A stretch of DNA of 64,000 nt from Mangifera indica (lineage: Eukaryota > Streptophyta > Magnoliopsida > Sapindales > Anacardiaceae): contig NC_058150.1 in the NCBI RefSeq assembly GCF_011075055.1, forward strand, positions 806,001-870,000, written 5' to 3'. A model generated the notes under the pieces. The model was given only the letters and a program-made list of their open reading frames with translations, was not told the origin of the DNA and ran no database searches. The translations under genes were made by a program, and so were the position numbers. This document shows positions 38,153 to 50,083 of the stretch, piece after piece. Positions within the stretch are counted from its first letter, which is position 1, and each line of letters starts with the position of its first letter.

Positions 38153-39590
38153 CTGTTGTATGTTTTTCATCTTCAATAAGATTTTGGATCCTACGTCCAA
38201 TCTTTTATCTTATGAATAAGATTCTATATTTTTAATTTCTCCTTTGTTTCCTTCTTTTCAAAATGAGGGTAAAATTACGATTATCTCCAACGTTTTTTAA
38301 TTCAAACTGCGTCTTGATCCAATCAAATCAAATCAAAGGTTTACTCCAAATCTTTTTCAGTCTTGTTAACATTAATAAATCTAATTGAATCGTAGCTTGA
38401 CGCAGTTTGACAAAAACGCAAACCAGTCCTTAGCCAGATCAAAGGTCTGATCCAAGCACATGGATTGTTATGTTAAGTCCCAACGATTATAAAAATTTTT
38501 ATTATCCAAAAACCTTATTAAATACTGAGCGTCAAGCCCAACAGTAAAAAAAAAAATTATTATCCAAAAAACAAAGTAAATATTAAATCTTAACAATTGT
38601 AAAAAAGTTTTCAACAACTATAGGTATTGACATCAATAAGATTGAATCATGGCTCAATATAATTTGTCATGTTCAACCGCAGTTCAAAGTAATCTAATAA
38701 CAAATCTTTAAATCAAAATTGACCCGACTTAGCCTGGCCATTGGATTTGGCCGATCCGCCTGGAAACAAAAAGTGTAATATTTGTACAGAACAATCTTTC
38801 AAAAGCAAATCAATCATTAAAGCATTCTTTGGTTCAATAATATTTGTGATTTCTTCTGCAATTTGCCTTAATAATCTAGTCCTCTTAAACCATTCCGGAG
38901 CCATCAAAACCAACCATAAAGATTAAGAGATGATAAGTTTATGCACTGAATATTAGCTGGTTTTAAGATTAAGAGATAACAAGTTTGCGCACTGAATATT
39001 AGCTAGTTAGCTCAATATATTGAAACGGTGAATGCGCTGATTGAAATTAGATTTAAATCTATAATACCTAATTCAAACTCAAACACATTCAAGTTAATGT
39101 AAAATGTTACCAGAATATTGTTGACAAGATAAACATTGTTGTCAATAGATAAACAGTAACATTAAAAGGGTAAATTGTATCCGGAAAGATAAATGATCTA
39201 AACTCAAGTTGAGCTAAAGTTCTAACTCGAGTTCGGCTCAAATCAACCCTTAATTAGAAACTAATTAAAACAAAAGTGCTGTTGCCAAGCCAAGTTTATA
39301 TCATGAAAGTGAGCTAGAAATCATTTTGCAGAGGGTAACAGAAAATAAAGCACTCGGCGGTATGTGCATAGACCAACAGATACTTCTGATAGAATAGATA
39401 TTCACAGAATTGCTTTCAAGCTGTAACAATTCTTTCATATCTGTTACATCACAGCTTTCAAACCATACATAAACTTATATAATATATCAGCAGAAATATG
39501 CTTCAATACTACCAATTTATACAAATCCATGCATGCTCTGACAAGCAAAGAAATTTATTATATTATGCTATATTCATCAAAACACTAACT
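38153..39590. other. Spacer between SCP2 and YSL7 copy 3
   Basis: 3' flanks of convergent SCP2 and YSL7 copy 3. From about 38,790 it matches the YSL7 3' side of units A and B (22,235 onward), with no PPR gene. It is almost identical to 51,397-52,833. Confidence 0.7.
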
Positions 39591-42500
39591 TTAAGACGAC
39601 CCTAGGAAGGTATCAACCCTGGAATTAGTTGTCCTTGACAAGAACTTCATGCAAATGGGTTGCTTTACGCCTGCTAGAGCAAGAATTGAACTTGGCAAAG
39701 TCCATATTCCATCCCCACAAATCAAACCAGAAGCCACAGCTGGTCCGAAATTATCTGCTTTGACCTTGTCTATCTTTGACCATATGAATAAAATCAAGCT
39801 TCCAACACACATGTCAATCGCAAAGTATGGTCCCAAGTAAAAAGGTATAGCCATAGCCATCGGAAGAGGAATGTACGACCCAATCTTTCCAAAGGTATCC
39901 CTCATCAGGTTTATCACTACAGCGCCTCCAAAGAATATATAACAAAGCAAGAGGCAATCCTTTGGTAGAGCTGAGAAACCTTCTACGCCCAATTTAGCCA
40001 TGTTCCGGTATACAACAGCATAAGGAGCAGGATATTCACTTCCAGGAAGCCCAAGGTCATCAAATGCCTTGTAGAAAAGCCAAAAGACACAAGGACTAAT
40101 GATACACCCCATTGCAGTGCCTATAATTTGGCTCACAAACATGGAACGAGGAGATGCTAGAGTCAAATAACCTGTCTTGAAATCTTGTGATAGATCAGAG
40201 GCAGTTGAAACAATGTTCATCATGACTCCACATGCTGCTAAGCCAGCAAGAACACCACCGTGAGCAGAACCAGCCCATGCCCCGATTGTAAAGATTGCAA
40301 GCTTTCCATAGGTGGATGCAAGAGACCAATCTGTGAGTCCACACCCATATGCATTACAGAAAGCTAAGGTTGGTGCACAGATATAGATGACCAACACATA
40401 ATACCATTTAAGCTCAGGAAAGATGTGTGGAAGAGAGAAAATAGAAACTACTGCAATTGTTACATATCCTGCAATCGCAAACCATGTTGGAATCTGATCT
40501 TTAAGGAATAGTTGGGTGCGTTTTTGGTCATCATAAGAGAGCTTAGAGATCACAGGAGAATCTTGGTCTGCTATGGGGAGATTGCTGGTCATCTCTCGAT
40601 TACGCACTTGATGAAACAAGCCTGAAAGGGTTCGAGTGAGCACCTTGATGAAGTTGTACAGTCCATCACCCAGGATCATGGCTATGGCAATAAATACCTG
40701 ATTTCAGGATACAAAGCAGGCATTAAAAAGTAGGAAAAGCCTCAACATGGCATCAGTACAAAACACTTTTGCCAGATTATCTGAACATACCCTGTAACCT
40801 TGAATGCCATGCAGGCTAGTTTGGCCAAGACCTTTACTGTACCAATCACCCTCCTTATTTTCTATGAGAGGCCACATTAAACCCCAAGAAAGAATTCCAC
40901 CAGCCAAGACAGATATATTTATAAGGTAGGGGCAAATCATCCCAACTCCAACATATGTTGCTGAGAAGTCAAAGTAAAACCTGCACATTTTGAAGCTCAC
41001 TCGGCCTTAAACAAGATTTAATGAGTAGAAAAGGGGTGCTGATAAGTAAAGTTAATATGTTTCTTAGCAAAATTTTAAGTAACGTACGTACCTGTTTTTA
41101 TATGCTTGGAGCCCAAATGTAGGGAAGTTAGCAAATCCACAACCATCTCCTGCAGCAAAGAACCATTGGAAGAAACCCCACAAGAAGCTGAAGGAGAAGA
41201 ATTTGCCAAGTGTTCTCACTTGTTTCCTGTCCAAGAACATCACAGATTAAAATGTCTTAGTATTTATATGATCACAGATTAAAATGTCTTAGTATTTATA
41301 TGATAGTACTATACTTTGCTAGCTTGGCTCCTTCAGTAGTGTGGAAGCTATTGATTAAATAAGCAGTTGCAGTACCACTTGGATATGTCAACTTAAAGTC
41401 TATGATCATAATCTGAAATCAAACATTCATCAAACCAATTAAGAACTGACAAAAGTATTGTCAAGATCATGTTAGAAAACAAATTTATTAAATCTTCTTT
41501 TTGATGTCATTCAAATGTCTTTGAAGATTTTACCTTTCGAAGAGGCACCACAGAGAAAAGACCAAGAAAACTGACAATGAAGAGAAAGCCAATTATCCAG
41601 CTAAGTGAGGGATTTTTGAAACCATGGTTTGTGTCTTCAGATTGTTGAGCAATTCGTTCACTCAGTCCAAAGAGGTAACTCCCGAAACCCCCTGTTTCTC
41701 CACAGAAGGCAAAAATTACAGAACTTTCAACACATTAATATGGTTTATTTGTTAAATAAAACTTGCAGGTCGCTCACGCACCATTTTAGATTTTCACAAA
41801 TCAGTACAGAATCAAGTAGCAAATGTAAAAAGAAAAGAAAAAATCAGCATAACGCAGAGTTGTCATACCAATGGAGATGTTTAAATGGGGACAATTTTGG
41901 TGGAGCTATTTTCAAATAATTAAAGAGAAACTCAATTGTTTTCAGTTCCATTTTGGACCGAGAAATAGTTATGGACACAACGAAATTGTTTTCATGATTA
42001 TCATCACAATAGTAAGATATTTGAAAGTTACCTACAAATGCTTCCACAAAATTCAAGAACTCAAAAAAAGAAAGTATTGTGATGCTGATGCACTCAAACA
42101 GTGGCTTGATTGCTTGAGTGGTTCCAATACTTGCCATCTTAGACTATTTTAAGTCCCCATTCAGACTGCTTGTCCAACTTATCTATAAGCTTTGAAACTC
42201 AGAAATTGACTTTGAAAAACCAGCATTAAAAAAAAAAAAAAAAGAAGCTAAAACTGACTTTTTGCCTTCAAAATTCCATTTTTTTGCAATAAATTTATAC
42301 TCAATTGACTCGTCTGCAACCAAATATTCTAGTAACATCAAAGTAACCTTTAATCATTTTTAAAAACATTTAAAAGTCGAAATACAAATAATTACAAGTT
42401 TTTCAAAAAAGGTTACTGTTCATACAAGATTCAAACATGGACTAAATTAGATCACAAAGAAGAAAGAAAGAGGCTGCAAATCAACGTTACCGCTGAAGGC

Positions 42501-42923
42501 TATGCCAGAAGAGGCCACAACACAGGTTTGAATGACTGTATTCTCCTGCCTGGTAAAGGGTTGTTTTAAAAGACTAAATTTTTCAAGAAATTTAGTCCAA
42601 GTCTTGACAAAAAAGAACCCCAGAAGGCCGGCAGAGACATTGAGAGAAGGAATAATACCAGTAGTGAGATTCAACTTCATTACAATGAAGCTGAAAAGTA
42701 TACTCAACACAAAGCTCACTACAAAGGCTCTCATTGTCAACTGTCCCCTCCAAGAAGGAATCGGCTTGTTCTCAAAAGCTTTCTCTACTGAAAACACCTC
42801 AGCTTCTCCTCCTTTTTCTCCCTCTCGCTGCTCCTTCTTCTCCTTCTTATCATAACCCTCTTCTGAGTTGAAAGCATTCTCAACTTCTGCTTCCTCCTCA
42901 TCTCTCCTCCTGTGTTGATCCAT
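39591..42923 (-). CDS. YSL7: YSL7-type transporter, copy 3
   Basis: Intact OPT/YSL transporter gene. Exons: 42923-42491, 41691-41534, 41412-41315, 41226-41092, 40980-40791, 40697-39591; 2,121 nt, 706 residues. All family blocks listed for copy 1 are present, with the normal C-terminus [14 protein letters not shown]. Intron 1 is the short form (about 800 bp) and marks the empty site for the copia insertion in copy 4: the uninterrupted phrase GCTAAAACTGACTTTTTGCC lies at about 42,247. The 5' flank resembles that of copies 1 and 4, so this copy has both a full frame and the ancestral upstream region. It looks like the best candidate for normal function in the window. Confidence 0.92.
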
Positions 42924-45900
42924 TTTTGGCCTGAGAAAAAGAAACTCCTACGAATATTTGATAAGGAAATATTTGAAAATACAATAAAAATGAACCTTTT
43001 TCTGTAGGCAATAAAGAAGGTCGTTGGCCTTTATAACAAATTACAAGGTTAGAAAGCAATGTTATCACCGTTCTCACCTCAAGACCGTGAATCCCGAAGG
43101 AAAATTAAGGACGTTTTTTAAGTCCCAAAAGTTTACATTTGTCACAATTCGCCCCTTAAAGTTTGATAATGATAGACTTAAAAGTAGTACAAAATTTAAA
43201 AATATTTATGGGAATATCATTAAAATAATAAAAAGGATTAGCCGTAGAGAGAAAGTGTAATAATAAATAAATATTTATAAAATTCTCCGCCGTTTAAGAT
43301 TTCTCGTATTTAAAAATATTTTATTATTAATAATAAAAAATTATCATTAAAATATATTATTTTATTTAAATATAAGACATAAACCAATTGATAAATTAAA
43401 AATTAAATTCAATTAGAAAATAATTTAATTTTATATTCAATCTTAATTAATTTAAACTTAAATATTTAGACTTGCTTAAACTTAACTTTTTTTTACCAAA
43501 ATTGATTTAATTTTTGACTTAAATTTAACTTATTTAATCAGAGTTTGAACAATTTGAATTATTTTCGAATTGAATCTAACTTTATATATGTGTGTGAGAG
43601 AGAGAGAGAATTGTTTTTTTTAATAACTTATTATTGACCAAAAAAGTCTTCATTTTTATTTTAAATTAAGAAAAATAATTAATTAGATAGAGATAAGAGT
43701 GTGAACCAAACGGAAAGTTGACATGCAAAACTTGATTGGCGCCAGACTGGCAACCTGTCTTTTAATGGGACTTGATTGATACTTTTCTATTTTGATGGCC
43801 GTCTCGTCTCTTTGGTTGACTACTAAACTGCCTGCATTTTCCACAATTAATGAACGAGTTGCTTTCACACCTCTAAATTTTCATGTTTAGCCAAAACATT
43901 CCCATCATTAGTTTAAAAAATCTAGGCTTTCACCAATCATCCCCGTATGTTTGAGAATTTCATCAAGTAAGAGAATATAAAAATTATTAAACATTTATTT
44001 TTTTATCCATTTTTCTTTTCAAAACAAGATATGTTTGAGGGTGAATTGTAATTTTCAAAAATATTATATTATTAATATAATTTTTAGGGATTTTAAAATA
44101 TAAAATAAATTTGGCGTGTTTTAAAATTTTTGTTTTAGAAATAATAATTTACACTTTTAATGAACTGAACAAAACACATTATTATAAGATTAGTTAGAGT
44201 TTTGATAATTTTTAAAAGTTGAAGTGGTAAAATTTTAAATTAATAAAAATATAATAATAATTTTTAGGAATTTAAAGAGTGGGAAAACAATTTTAACTCT
44301 TTGATAACGGCAAAATTAATGGCATCCCAAATAAAGAAAATAGAAGTTGCATGGAAATAGGGGTCTGTGTTTGTTTTTTTTCTAATATTCAAAAGTGAAA
44401 ATTGACATTTATACCTTTTTTACCGGAGTGGTAGTGTGAAATAAAAGATCTTAATAAGAGATTTCATGGTAGTTCGAATAGTTAAACAAAAGGGGCCTCT
44501 TAAAATGTTTGTGTTCGGTTAATCATCTCTGTAATTTGTAACAAACCATAATAGAGATTAATTTTAATAATGACAAAATTAATGACATCCCAAATAAAAA
44601 ATAAAGTAATTATAAGGATTTTTGATCATATGATGGATAATAATTGATATCATACTTATAGTGATTTTATATGTTTTTCTTTTACTAAATTTGAATTATC
44701 AGTTTTTAAACTAAATTGAATTTGATATAAGATTGTTCGGTTCAGTTTTACTCCAGGTTAGTTTGAATCAATGATTTTACTTATTTATTAAAAAAATAAC
44801 ATCGTTTTATCAATAAGTTATAAAATCAAACCATGAATTCAAACTATAAATTTTAATCATTAATTCAAACCTTAAATTCAAACTTAATTGAATTATGAAT
44901 TTGAATAATCTATTTAAATCAAATTGAATTAAATCATATTATATTTAAGTTAAATTTGACTCAAAGATTGTTCAAACTCAATTTGATTTGTATCTACTAA
45001 TAATTATATACTTAATTTAATTTTAAAAAATGTATCAATTTGTATCATTATTTTATTAATGCATATTATATTATATTAATTTTTAATATATTTTAAAAAA
45101 TATATTATTTGTTATCTGCATTATATTATATGGTATGATATGTATGGTTCGATGCTAATATCTATATTTTCCATTATTAGTCAATGCGCTGCCTTCACGC
45201 CTCTAAATGGACCAGCTTTTCATTTTCACGTTTGGCCAAACAAGTGGAACACCCAACATTTGCTGAATTACCATATGCAAATTCAAAGTTTTAAAAATTT
45301 ATATTCTCACCCATTATCCATTTCCAATTGTATATTGTTAAATAAAAAGACAAGAAATTCACTAAGTATAAATTTTTCTAGTCTATTATAGATCTTTTGA
45401 AAATTTTAAATGTTAATAAAAGATTTTTGGGGTTTTTTAAAAATATAAAAAAAGTAGGAAGAATTTTTGCAAATTTTAAAATATTATTACGGCTCTTGAT
45501 AGTTTAAAAATAATAATTATATTTATAAAGAATTAAACAAACTATAATTTATTAAAATTTTGATATTTTTAAAAGTCTAAATAATATTTTTTTAATTTTA
45601 TATTTATATTAAATATTAATATTAATTTTAAATCAAACAAAAATTTCTATTTGTTTTGAATTGTGATTAAACCAAGTGAGTAGAGTTAGGATTTGGTTCA
45701 ATTGTCCATTCACTTCTGGTCTGTGAGACCTGTTAACATTTTTTTTTTTTCGATGGTTAGAGGCAATATTAAATCTGTATTATAAAATTAAGATTTTTAT
45801 GATCGTTTATTTTAGTAAGTAAATTTTTTTAAAGTTTTATATACGTAATAAAAACTCGAATTTCTTTATAAAAATCTAATACTATACCAGTTAAAACGTA

Positions 45901-46074
45901 GTTTGAATGAGAAAATATCAAAATTAATTGTAATTTTTCAGTCAATTTGAAATAGAAATATTATTTAAAAAAGAAGAAAACAAAGAAGAAATTAAAGATA
46001 TAAAATCTTATTCATTAGATAAAAGATCGGACGTAGGATCCAAAATCTTATTGAAGATGAAAAACATACAACAG
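42924..46074. other. Long AT-rich intergenic region with SCP-promoter relics
   Basis: No gene seen in 3.1 kb. The first part is the YSL7 5' flank. A short (GA)n run lies at about 43,588-43,608. Two fragments resembling the SCP promoter block, AAATTAATG(G/A)CATCCCAAATAAA, occur at about 44,313-44,340 and 44,576-44,600, without an ORF after them. The rest is very AT-rich. Most of 42,924-44,370 is repeated at 62,523-64,000. Confidence 0.6.
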
Positions 46075-46260
46075 TCAATTTTGTGGAGTAACATCGCAAC
46101 ACTCAATTGGCAGAAGTGGGCAAGGACACTGCACTTTATCCAGATGAGCAGAAGCAAACTGGTCTCTAACACCGTCAACAAAAGATGGCATGGCAGTCAA
46201 AACCATCACCATTATCATCACAAGCACAACCTTCACTGCAACTTCGAACATTTTCTCCAT
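46075..46260 (-). CDS. SCP3: small secreted Cys/Pro-rich peptide, type B variant
   Basis: 61-residue paralog of SCP2 and SCP7. Residues 1-48 are the same except for one Glu-to-Asp change (SFVEG to SFVDG) at the predicted cleavage region. Downstream the sequence changes to CPCPLLPIECCDVTPQN. All four Cys and the first Pro are kept. An inverted TATA box (CTTATATAGA on the plus strand at 46,311) lies 51-60 bp upstream. The 5' leader TCTGC..ACAGTTGAAGCAT matches SCP2, and the region 46,360-46,570 matches that upstream of SCP5. The 3' flank also matches SCP2, including the AATAAGATTTTGGATCC block. Changes are concentrated in the mature part. Function unknown. Confidence 0.75.
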   Translation of the reverse strand: MEKMFEVAVKVVLVMIMVMVLTAMPSFVDGVRDQFASAHLDKVQCPCPLLPIECCDVTPQN

Positions 46261-46846
46261 TTCTGTTCAGCTTTCTATGCAATGCTTCAACTGTCTGCAG
46301 AGTTCTGCTTCTTATATAGAAGAAAGACTGTCTCTTGAAATGCATTTTAAATGTGACAGATTATGTAACTGATTTTCTTTATTTGGGATGTCATTAATTT
46401 GGTCATTATCAAAATTTAATCTCTATTAATATAACTCCCTTGTATAGTCTGTGAAATTTATGTGTCTTCAACTTTTAATTGAAGGGTAAAACAGTAATTC
46501 TCTATAACAAGGGGCTTATGAACCATTTCATGGTGAGGGCATATGGGTCTTTTACTGTTCAAATATTTTCTCTTATGTTCTTTAATTTTTTTTGCATGTT
46601 ATATATATGGTAATTCTCTCTATATATATATATATTATCTATGCATGCCCAGTGCTGATAAGAAGACGTTGAAACTAATTGAAATTTTTCACAAGAAATA
46701 ACAATTTTCTATGAAAATCTTATTTAAAAAAAAAAAAAAAAACTGTAAGATTAAGATGAAATCTTATTTATTAGATAAACGGGTAGAATAAAATTGGACA
46801 GAGAATCCAAAATCTTATTAAACACGAAGCATACAAGAGTTAAATC

Positions 46847-47558
46847 TTAAAAACACTCGAGTATTTCTGGGCAACGACAGGTTGGGGGTCCTTGAGCCAA
46901 ATGAGCAGAAGACGGCTCTTGTCTAGCACCCGCAACAGAGGATGGCAAGGGTTGGCAACGGGGAGGGGCGAGGAGGGGATCTCAATCACCGTTCCCATCC
47001 CCGTTCCCATAGGGGATGTCAATCTCCGTCCCCTCCCCGTAAAGAAAAATCCCTTTCCCGTCTCCGCGGGAAAAAATCTTCTTCCCGTATCTGCAAAAAA
47101 AATATATTCTTTTTATCTTGTAAATACAATATAAATATATTAAATAACAAAATTAAGCAAACTAAAAATTAATTTACTATTTCAAATATCATAAATATAA
47201 TATATTAACTCATTTAATATACATAACAAAAACCTAAATAAATTTAAAAAACATAAATAATTTAAAACAATAAAAATATATTAGTATTTTAAATAAATAT
47301 ATTAATATAAAGGGACGAGGATAGGGGCGGGGAGGGGACACATGTATCCCCATCCCTGGCCCGTCCCCGATTACGAAGATTTTTTTTATTCCCGTCTCCG
47401 TCCCTTTTCTCGTTTCTATCGGGGAATCCCCTCTCCGTTAAGGTCAAGGCCCCTAAAGTCAGACCCAAATTGCCATCTCTAGATGGCATGGCAGCTAACA
47501 CCATCACCATTATCATAACAAGCACTAGCTTCACTGCAGCTTTGAACATGTTCTCCAT
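46847..47558 (-). pseudogene. SCP4: type-A small peptide gene split by a MITE
   Basis: A type-A SCP gene interrupted after residue 26. The first part reads MENMFKAAVK, the hydrophobic core and AMPS at 47,558-47,481. The remainder resumes at 46,947 and runs to a TAA at 46,847, encoding SSVAGARQEPSSAHLAQGPP and then TCRCPEILECF. The second part has drifted: the last CC is CF and the core spacing has changed. A 533-bp MITE (46,948-47,480) with an 8-bp target duplication separates them. Read straight through, the 5' part gives an 89-residue chimeric frame of no evident meaning. Confidence 0.85.
46948..47480. mobile_element. hAT-type MITE inside SCP4
   Basis: 533-bp insertion flanked by an 8-bp direct repeat (GGATGGCA at 46,940-46,947; AGATGGCA at 47,481-47,488; one mismatch). 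The ends form short imperfect terminal inverted repeats: AGGGTTGGCAAC at the left, and AGAGATGGCAATTT when the right end is read inward. Both arms are G/C-rich (GGGGAGGGG, CCCCGTCCCC-type words) and the centre is extremely AT-rich, a known layout of non-autonomous plant hAT elements. No transposase is encoded. Confidence 0.85.
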
Positions 47559-48771
47559 TTCTGTTTAGCTTTCTCTCAAGCCAAGATTCAGAGGAACGCT
47601 TTCCAATGGAGGAACTGTTTTCAGAGTCTTTCTTCTTATATGGAAAGAAAGACTTCTCTTAACATGCGTTTTAAATGTGACAAACATTGAATAGCACACA
47701 GACTTGTTTTCTTTATTTGGAAGGTCATTATTTTATTTTTTTGGTAAGTTAATATATATGGTAATTAATTTTGTCATTACCAAAATTAATCAATCATAGC
47801 CTATTCCATTCTGCAATTCCCTGTGGTGGTAGTAGGGTATAAAAGTCATTTTAACTTTCCAAAATTCAAAAATAAAATAAATATTTAAATTTGAATAGAT
47901 TCAAACTTTTAAATATAAACGAAAATTCAACCAATATATAATTAAGTTCGTGGCAACTATCCAACCAATTTGTTACATTAAAATTCTTGAATATGACCCT
48001 CAAGATCAAATATAAAATACTAATCGAAGATTGACTAGTATTTTTTTGTTTTGATAATATATTTTGATTCATTAGAAAACATATTCTCAAAGGAGACAAT
48101 CCAATGCAATCAATGCTCAGATTGATGAACTATTTAAAAATTCATGTCGATAAATAAAAGTCGAACCCGACATCGACCTGGTAAGGTACAATCCAATCTC
48201 TCTAACAATCTTACAATAATATTTAAAATAATTTTATTATAATTCATCAATAAATATATAATTTTAATTGTTTAAATGTAAAAAGGAATTTAGTTTGATA
48301 CATCACATACTCTATATTGATGGATGAGATGCTGGGTTTAACTCCTAACAATTATAAGGCATCGTTAATGTCAACGTATTTGACCGGAGTCAAGCTGCAC
48401 GCTGAGACAGTTTTAGTGTTTGGACGAAGGCTGAATCCGATCCACCTGCTCAAACAAAATTTGTACAAACTATTTTAATTTTGCTTAATGGATGGCGGTC
48501 CGACTGGTTAGATCGCCCCGTTAGTACCCAATCATATTAACTTTTTGTTTATTTGTTCTGATTATTAGTGTGCATGGAGATTAATGATGTCATAGTTTGC
48601 TCAGTCAGAACGAAGAACTTTGGTCTGGGTGTAGTAACAATTTATATGTCGAAATCTTATTAAAATAGAAGAAGAAACTGCCAACATAAAATCTTATTTA
48701 TAAGATAAAATGGTAGAAAAAGATTGGACACAGAATCCAGAATCTTATTAAAGATGAGAAACATACAACAG
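47559..48771. other. Spacer between SCP4 and SCP5
   Basis: SCP4 promoter side (TATA-like TCTTATA at 47,634-47,640 region) followed by AT-rich DNA. 47,700-48,110 matches 50,230-50,640 upstream of SCP6. No ORF of interest was found. Confidence 0.55.
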
Positions 48772-48951
48772 TCAATTTTTATGAGCAAGGCAACACAAAG
48801 GTTTAGCTGGGCAAGGACAAGGCCATAAATCCACATGAGCAGAAGCAGACTGGTCTCTAACACCTTCAACAAAAGATGGCATGGCAGTCAAAACCATCAC
48901 CATTATCATCACAAGCACAACCTTCACTGCAACTTTGAACATTTTCTCCAT
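48772..48951 (-). CDS. SCP5: small secreted Cys/Pro-rich peptide, type C
   Basis: 59-residue member, too short for usual cut-offs. The signal peptide is almost the type-B one (MEKMFKVAVK, then VVLVMIMVMVLTAMPSFVEG). The mature part is different: VRDQSASAHVDLWPCPCPAK followed by PLCCLAHKN. The CPCP...CC core and the SAH motif are kept, but spacing and C-terminal tail differ from types A and B. An inverted TATA box lies at about 49,001-49,010. Upstream DNA (49,070-49,290) matches that of SCP3. It is the most diverged family member with an open frame and normal flanks. Function unknown. Confidence 0.75.
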   Translation of the reverse strand: MEKMFKVAVKVVLVMIMVMVLTAMPSFVEGVRDQSASAHVDLWPCPCPAKPLCCLAHKN

Positions 48952-49675
48952 TTCTGTTCAGCTTTCTACGCAATGCTTCAACTGTCTGCAGAGTTGTGCT
49001 TCTTATATAGGAGAAAGACTATCTCTTGAAATGCATTTTAAATGTGACAGATATTGAATACGGCACAGACTTTTATGTAACTGATTTTCTTTATTTGGGA
49101 TGTCATTAATTTGGTCATTATCAAAATTTAATCTCTATTAATATAACGCCCTTGTATAGTCTGTGAAATTTATGTGTCATCAACTTTTAATTGAAGGGTA
49201 AAATGGTAATTCTCTATATCAAGGGGCTTATGAATCATTTCATGGTGAGGGCATATGGGTCTTTCACTGTTCAAATATTTTAATAACCCTGAGTGTAAAA
49301 ACCTAGGGTATTTCCGTCGATAGAATTTGAGAAAATTTCACCAATTTCATCGCTTTTCTTTCTGTTAGGGATTGCTGAATTTTGAGAAATCTTACTGATT
49401 TCTTCGGTTTCGAGCGAACTTACATGAGGAATCTTATTGTTTTTTAAAGTATTTCTTTACCTTGAAACTCATGAGTTATATTTTTTTGTATAGATAGAAA
49501 GGTTCTTATATTGTAAACCCTAAAATTTTACTATTCTATCATATTTGACTAAAAGATTTTTTTTGTGTTGGATGTCTAATTTCATTCAAGAAATCGAAAC
49601 GAAGAAAATATTTTTTGAGCAATTTTCTCTTACGTTCTTTAATTTTTTTTTTGCATGTTATAATTACTCAAAAAT

Positions 49676-49680
<5 letters not shown>

Positions 49681-49722
<42 letters not shown>
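49681..49722. repeat. (CT)n(TA)n microsatellite
   Basis: 13 CT units followed by about 8 TA units. A shorter version lies at the matching place downstream of SCP4 (about 46,614-46,636). Confidence 0.95.
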
Positions 49723-49912
49723 GCATGCCCAGTTCTGATAAGAAGACGTTGAAACTAATTGTAATTTTTCACAAGAAATAACAATTTTCTATGAAAATCT
49801 TATTAAAAAAAAAAAAGAAAGATGAAATCTTATTTATTAGATAAACTGGCGGAATAAGATTGCACAGAGAATCCAAAATCTTAGTAAACATGAAGCATAC
49901 AAGAGTTAAATC

Positions 49913-50083
49913 TTAACAACACTCAGGTGTATATGGGCAACTACAGGTTGGGGGTCCTTGAGCCAAATGAGCAGAAGACGGCTCTTGTCTAGCACCTGCA
50001 ACAGAAGATGGCATGGCGGCTAACACCATCACCATTATCATCACAAGCACTAGCTTCACTGCAGCTTTGAACATGTTCTCCAT
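49913..50083 (-). CDS. SCP6: small secreted Cys/Pro-rich peptide, type A
   Basis: 56-residue peptide identical to SCP1: predicted signal peptide, SSAHL, then PPTCSCPYTPECC before the TAA. Surrounding DNA from about 49,820 to 50,240 is also nearly identical to that of SCP1. An inverted TATA box lies at about 50,160-50,168, about 80 bp before the ATG. It is divergent from SCP7, but the spacer is longer (1,127 bp) than in the SCP1/SCP2 pair because a promoter segment is present twice in inverted orientation. Confidence 0.75.
   Translation of the reverse strand: MENMFKAAVKLVLVMIMVMVLAAMPSSVAGARQEPSSAHLAQGPPTCSCPYTPECC

Larger units (their letters stand above)
36700..44370. repeat. Duplicated unit C (SCP1 - SCP2 - YSL7 copy 3)
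   Basis: Block matching about 49,290-64,000 (unit D), apart from the copia insertion and extra promoter DNA in unit D. From the SCP2/SCP7 start codons to the YSL7 stop codons the spacing is nearly equal (1,624 against 1,623 bp) and the sequences are almost identical. The right edge at about 44,370 matches the last bases of the window, so unit D continues beyond it. Confidence 0.8.

Noticed and set aside
39649..39840. 63-codon plus-strand frames at 23,090, 32,078, 39,649 and 52,892
   Set aside because: Conserved only because they are antisense to YSL7 exon 6; no independent promoter or coding signal.
42532..42855. About 105-codon plus-strand frames opposite YSL7 exon 1 (26,759; 35,795; 42,532; 62,131)
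   Set aside because: Antisense shadows of exon 1; the Ser/Phe-rich part mirrors the acidic Glu/Lys codons.
46051..46338. 95-codon plus-strand frame rich in His (HHHYHHKHN), also seen at 37,889-38,200 and 51,106-51,444 on the minus strand
   Set aside because: Exact antisense of the SCP type-B genes; the His run is the complement of the signal-peptide codons GTGATGATAATGGTG.
47289..47558. 89-codon frame starting like an SCP peptide
   Set aside because: Chimera created by reading from SCP4 into the inserted MITE; sequence after residue 26 is transposon DNA.
49545..49781. 78-codon frame across the CT/TA microsatellite
   Set aside because: Ser-Leu run comes from the simple repeat; no conservation of the frame in the matching 37-kb and 46.6-kb regions.
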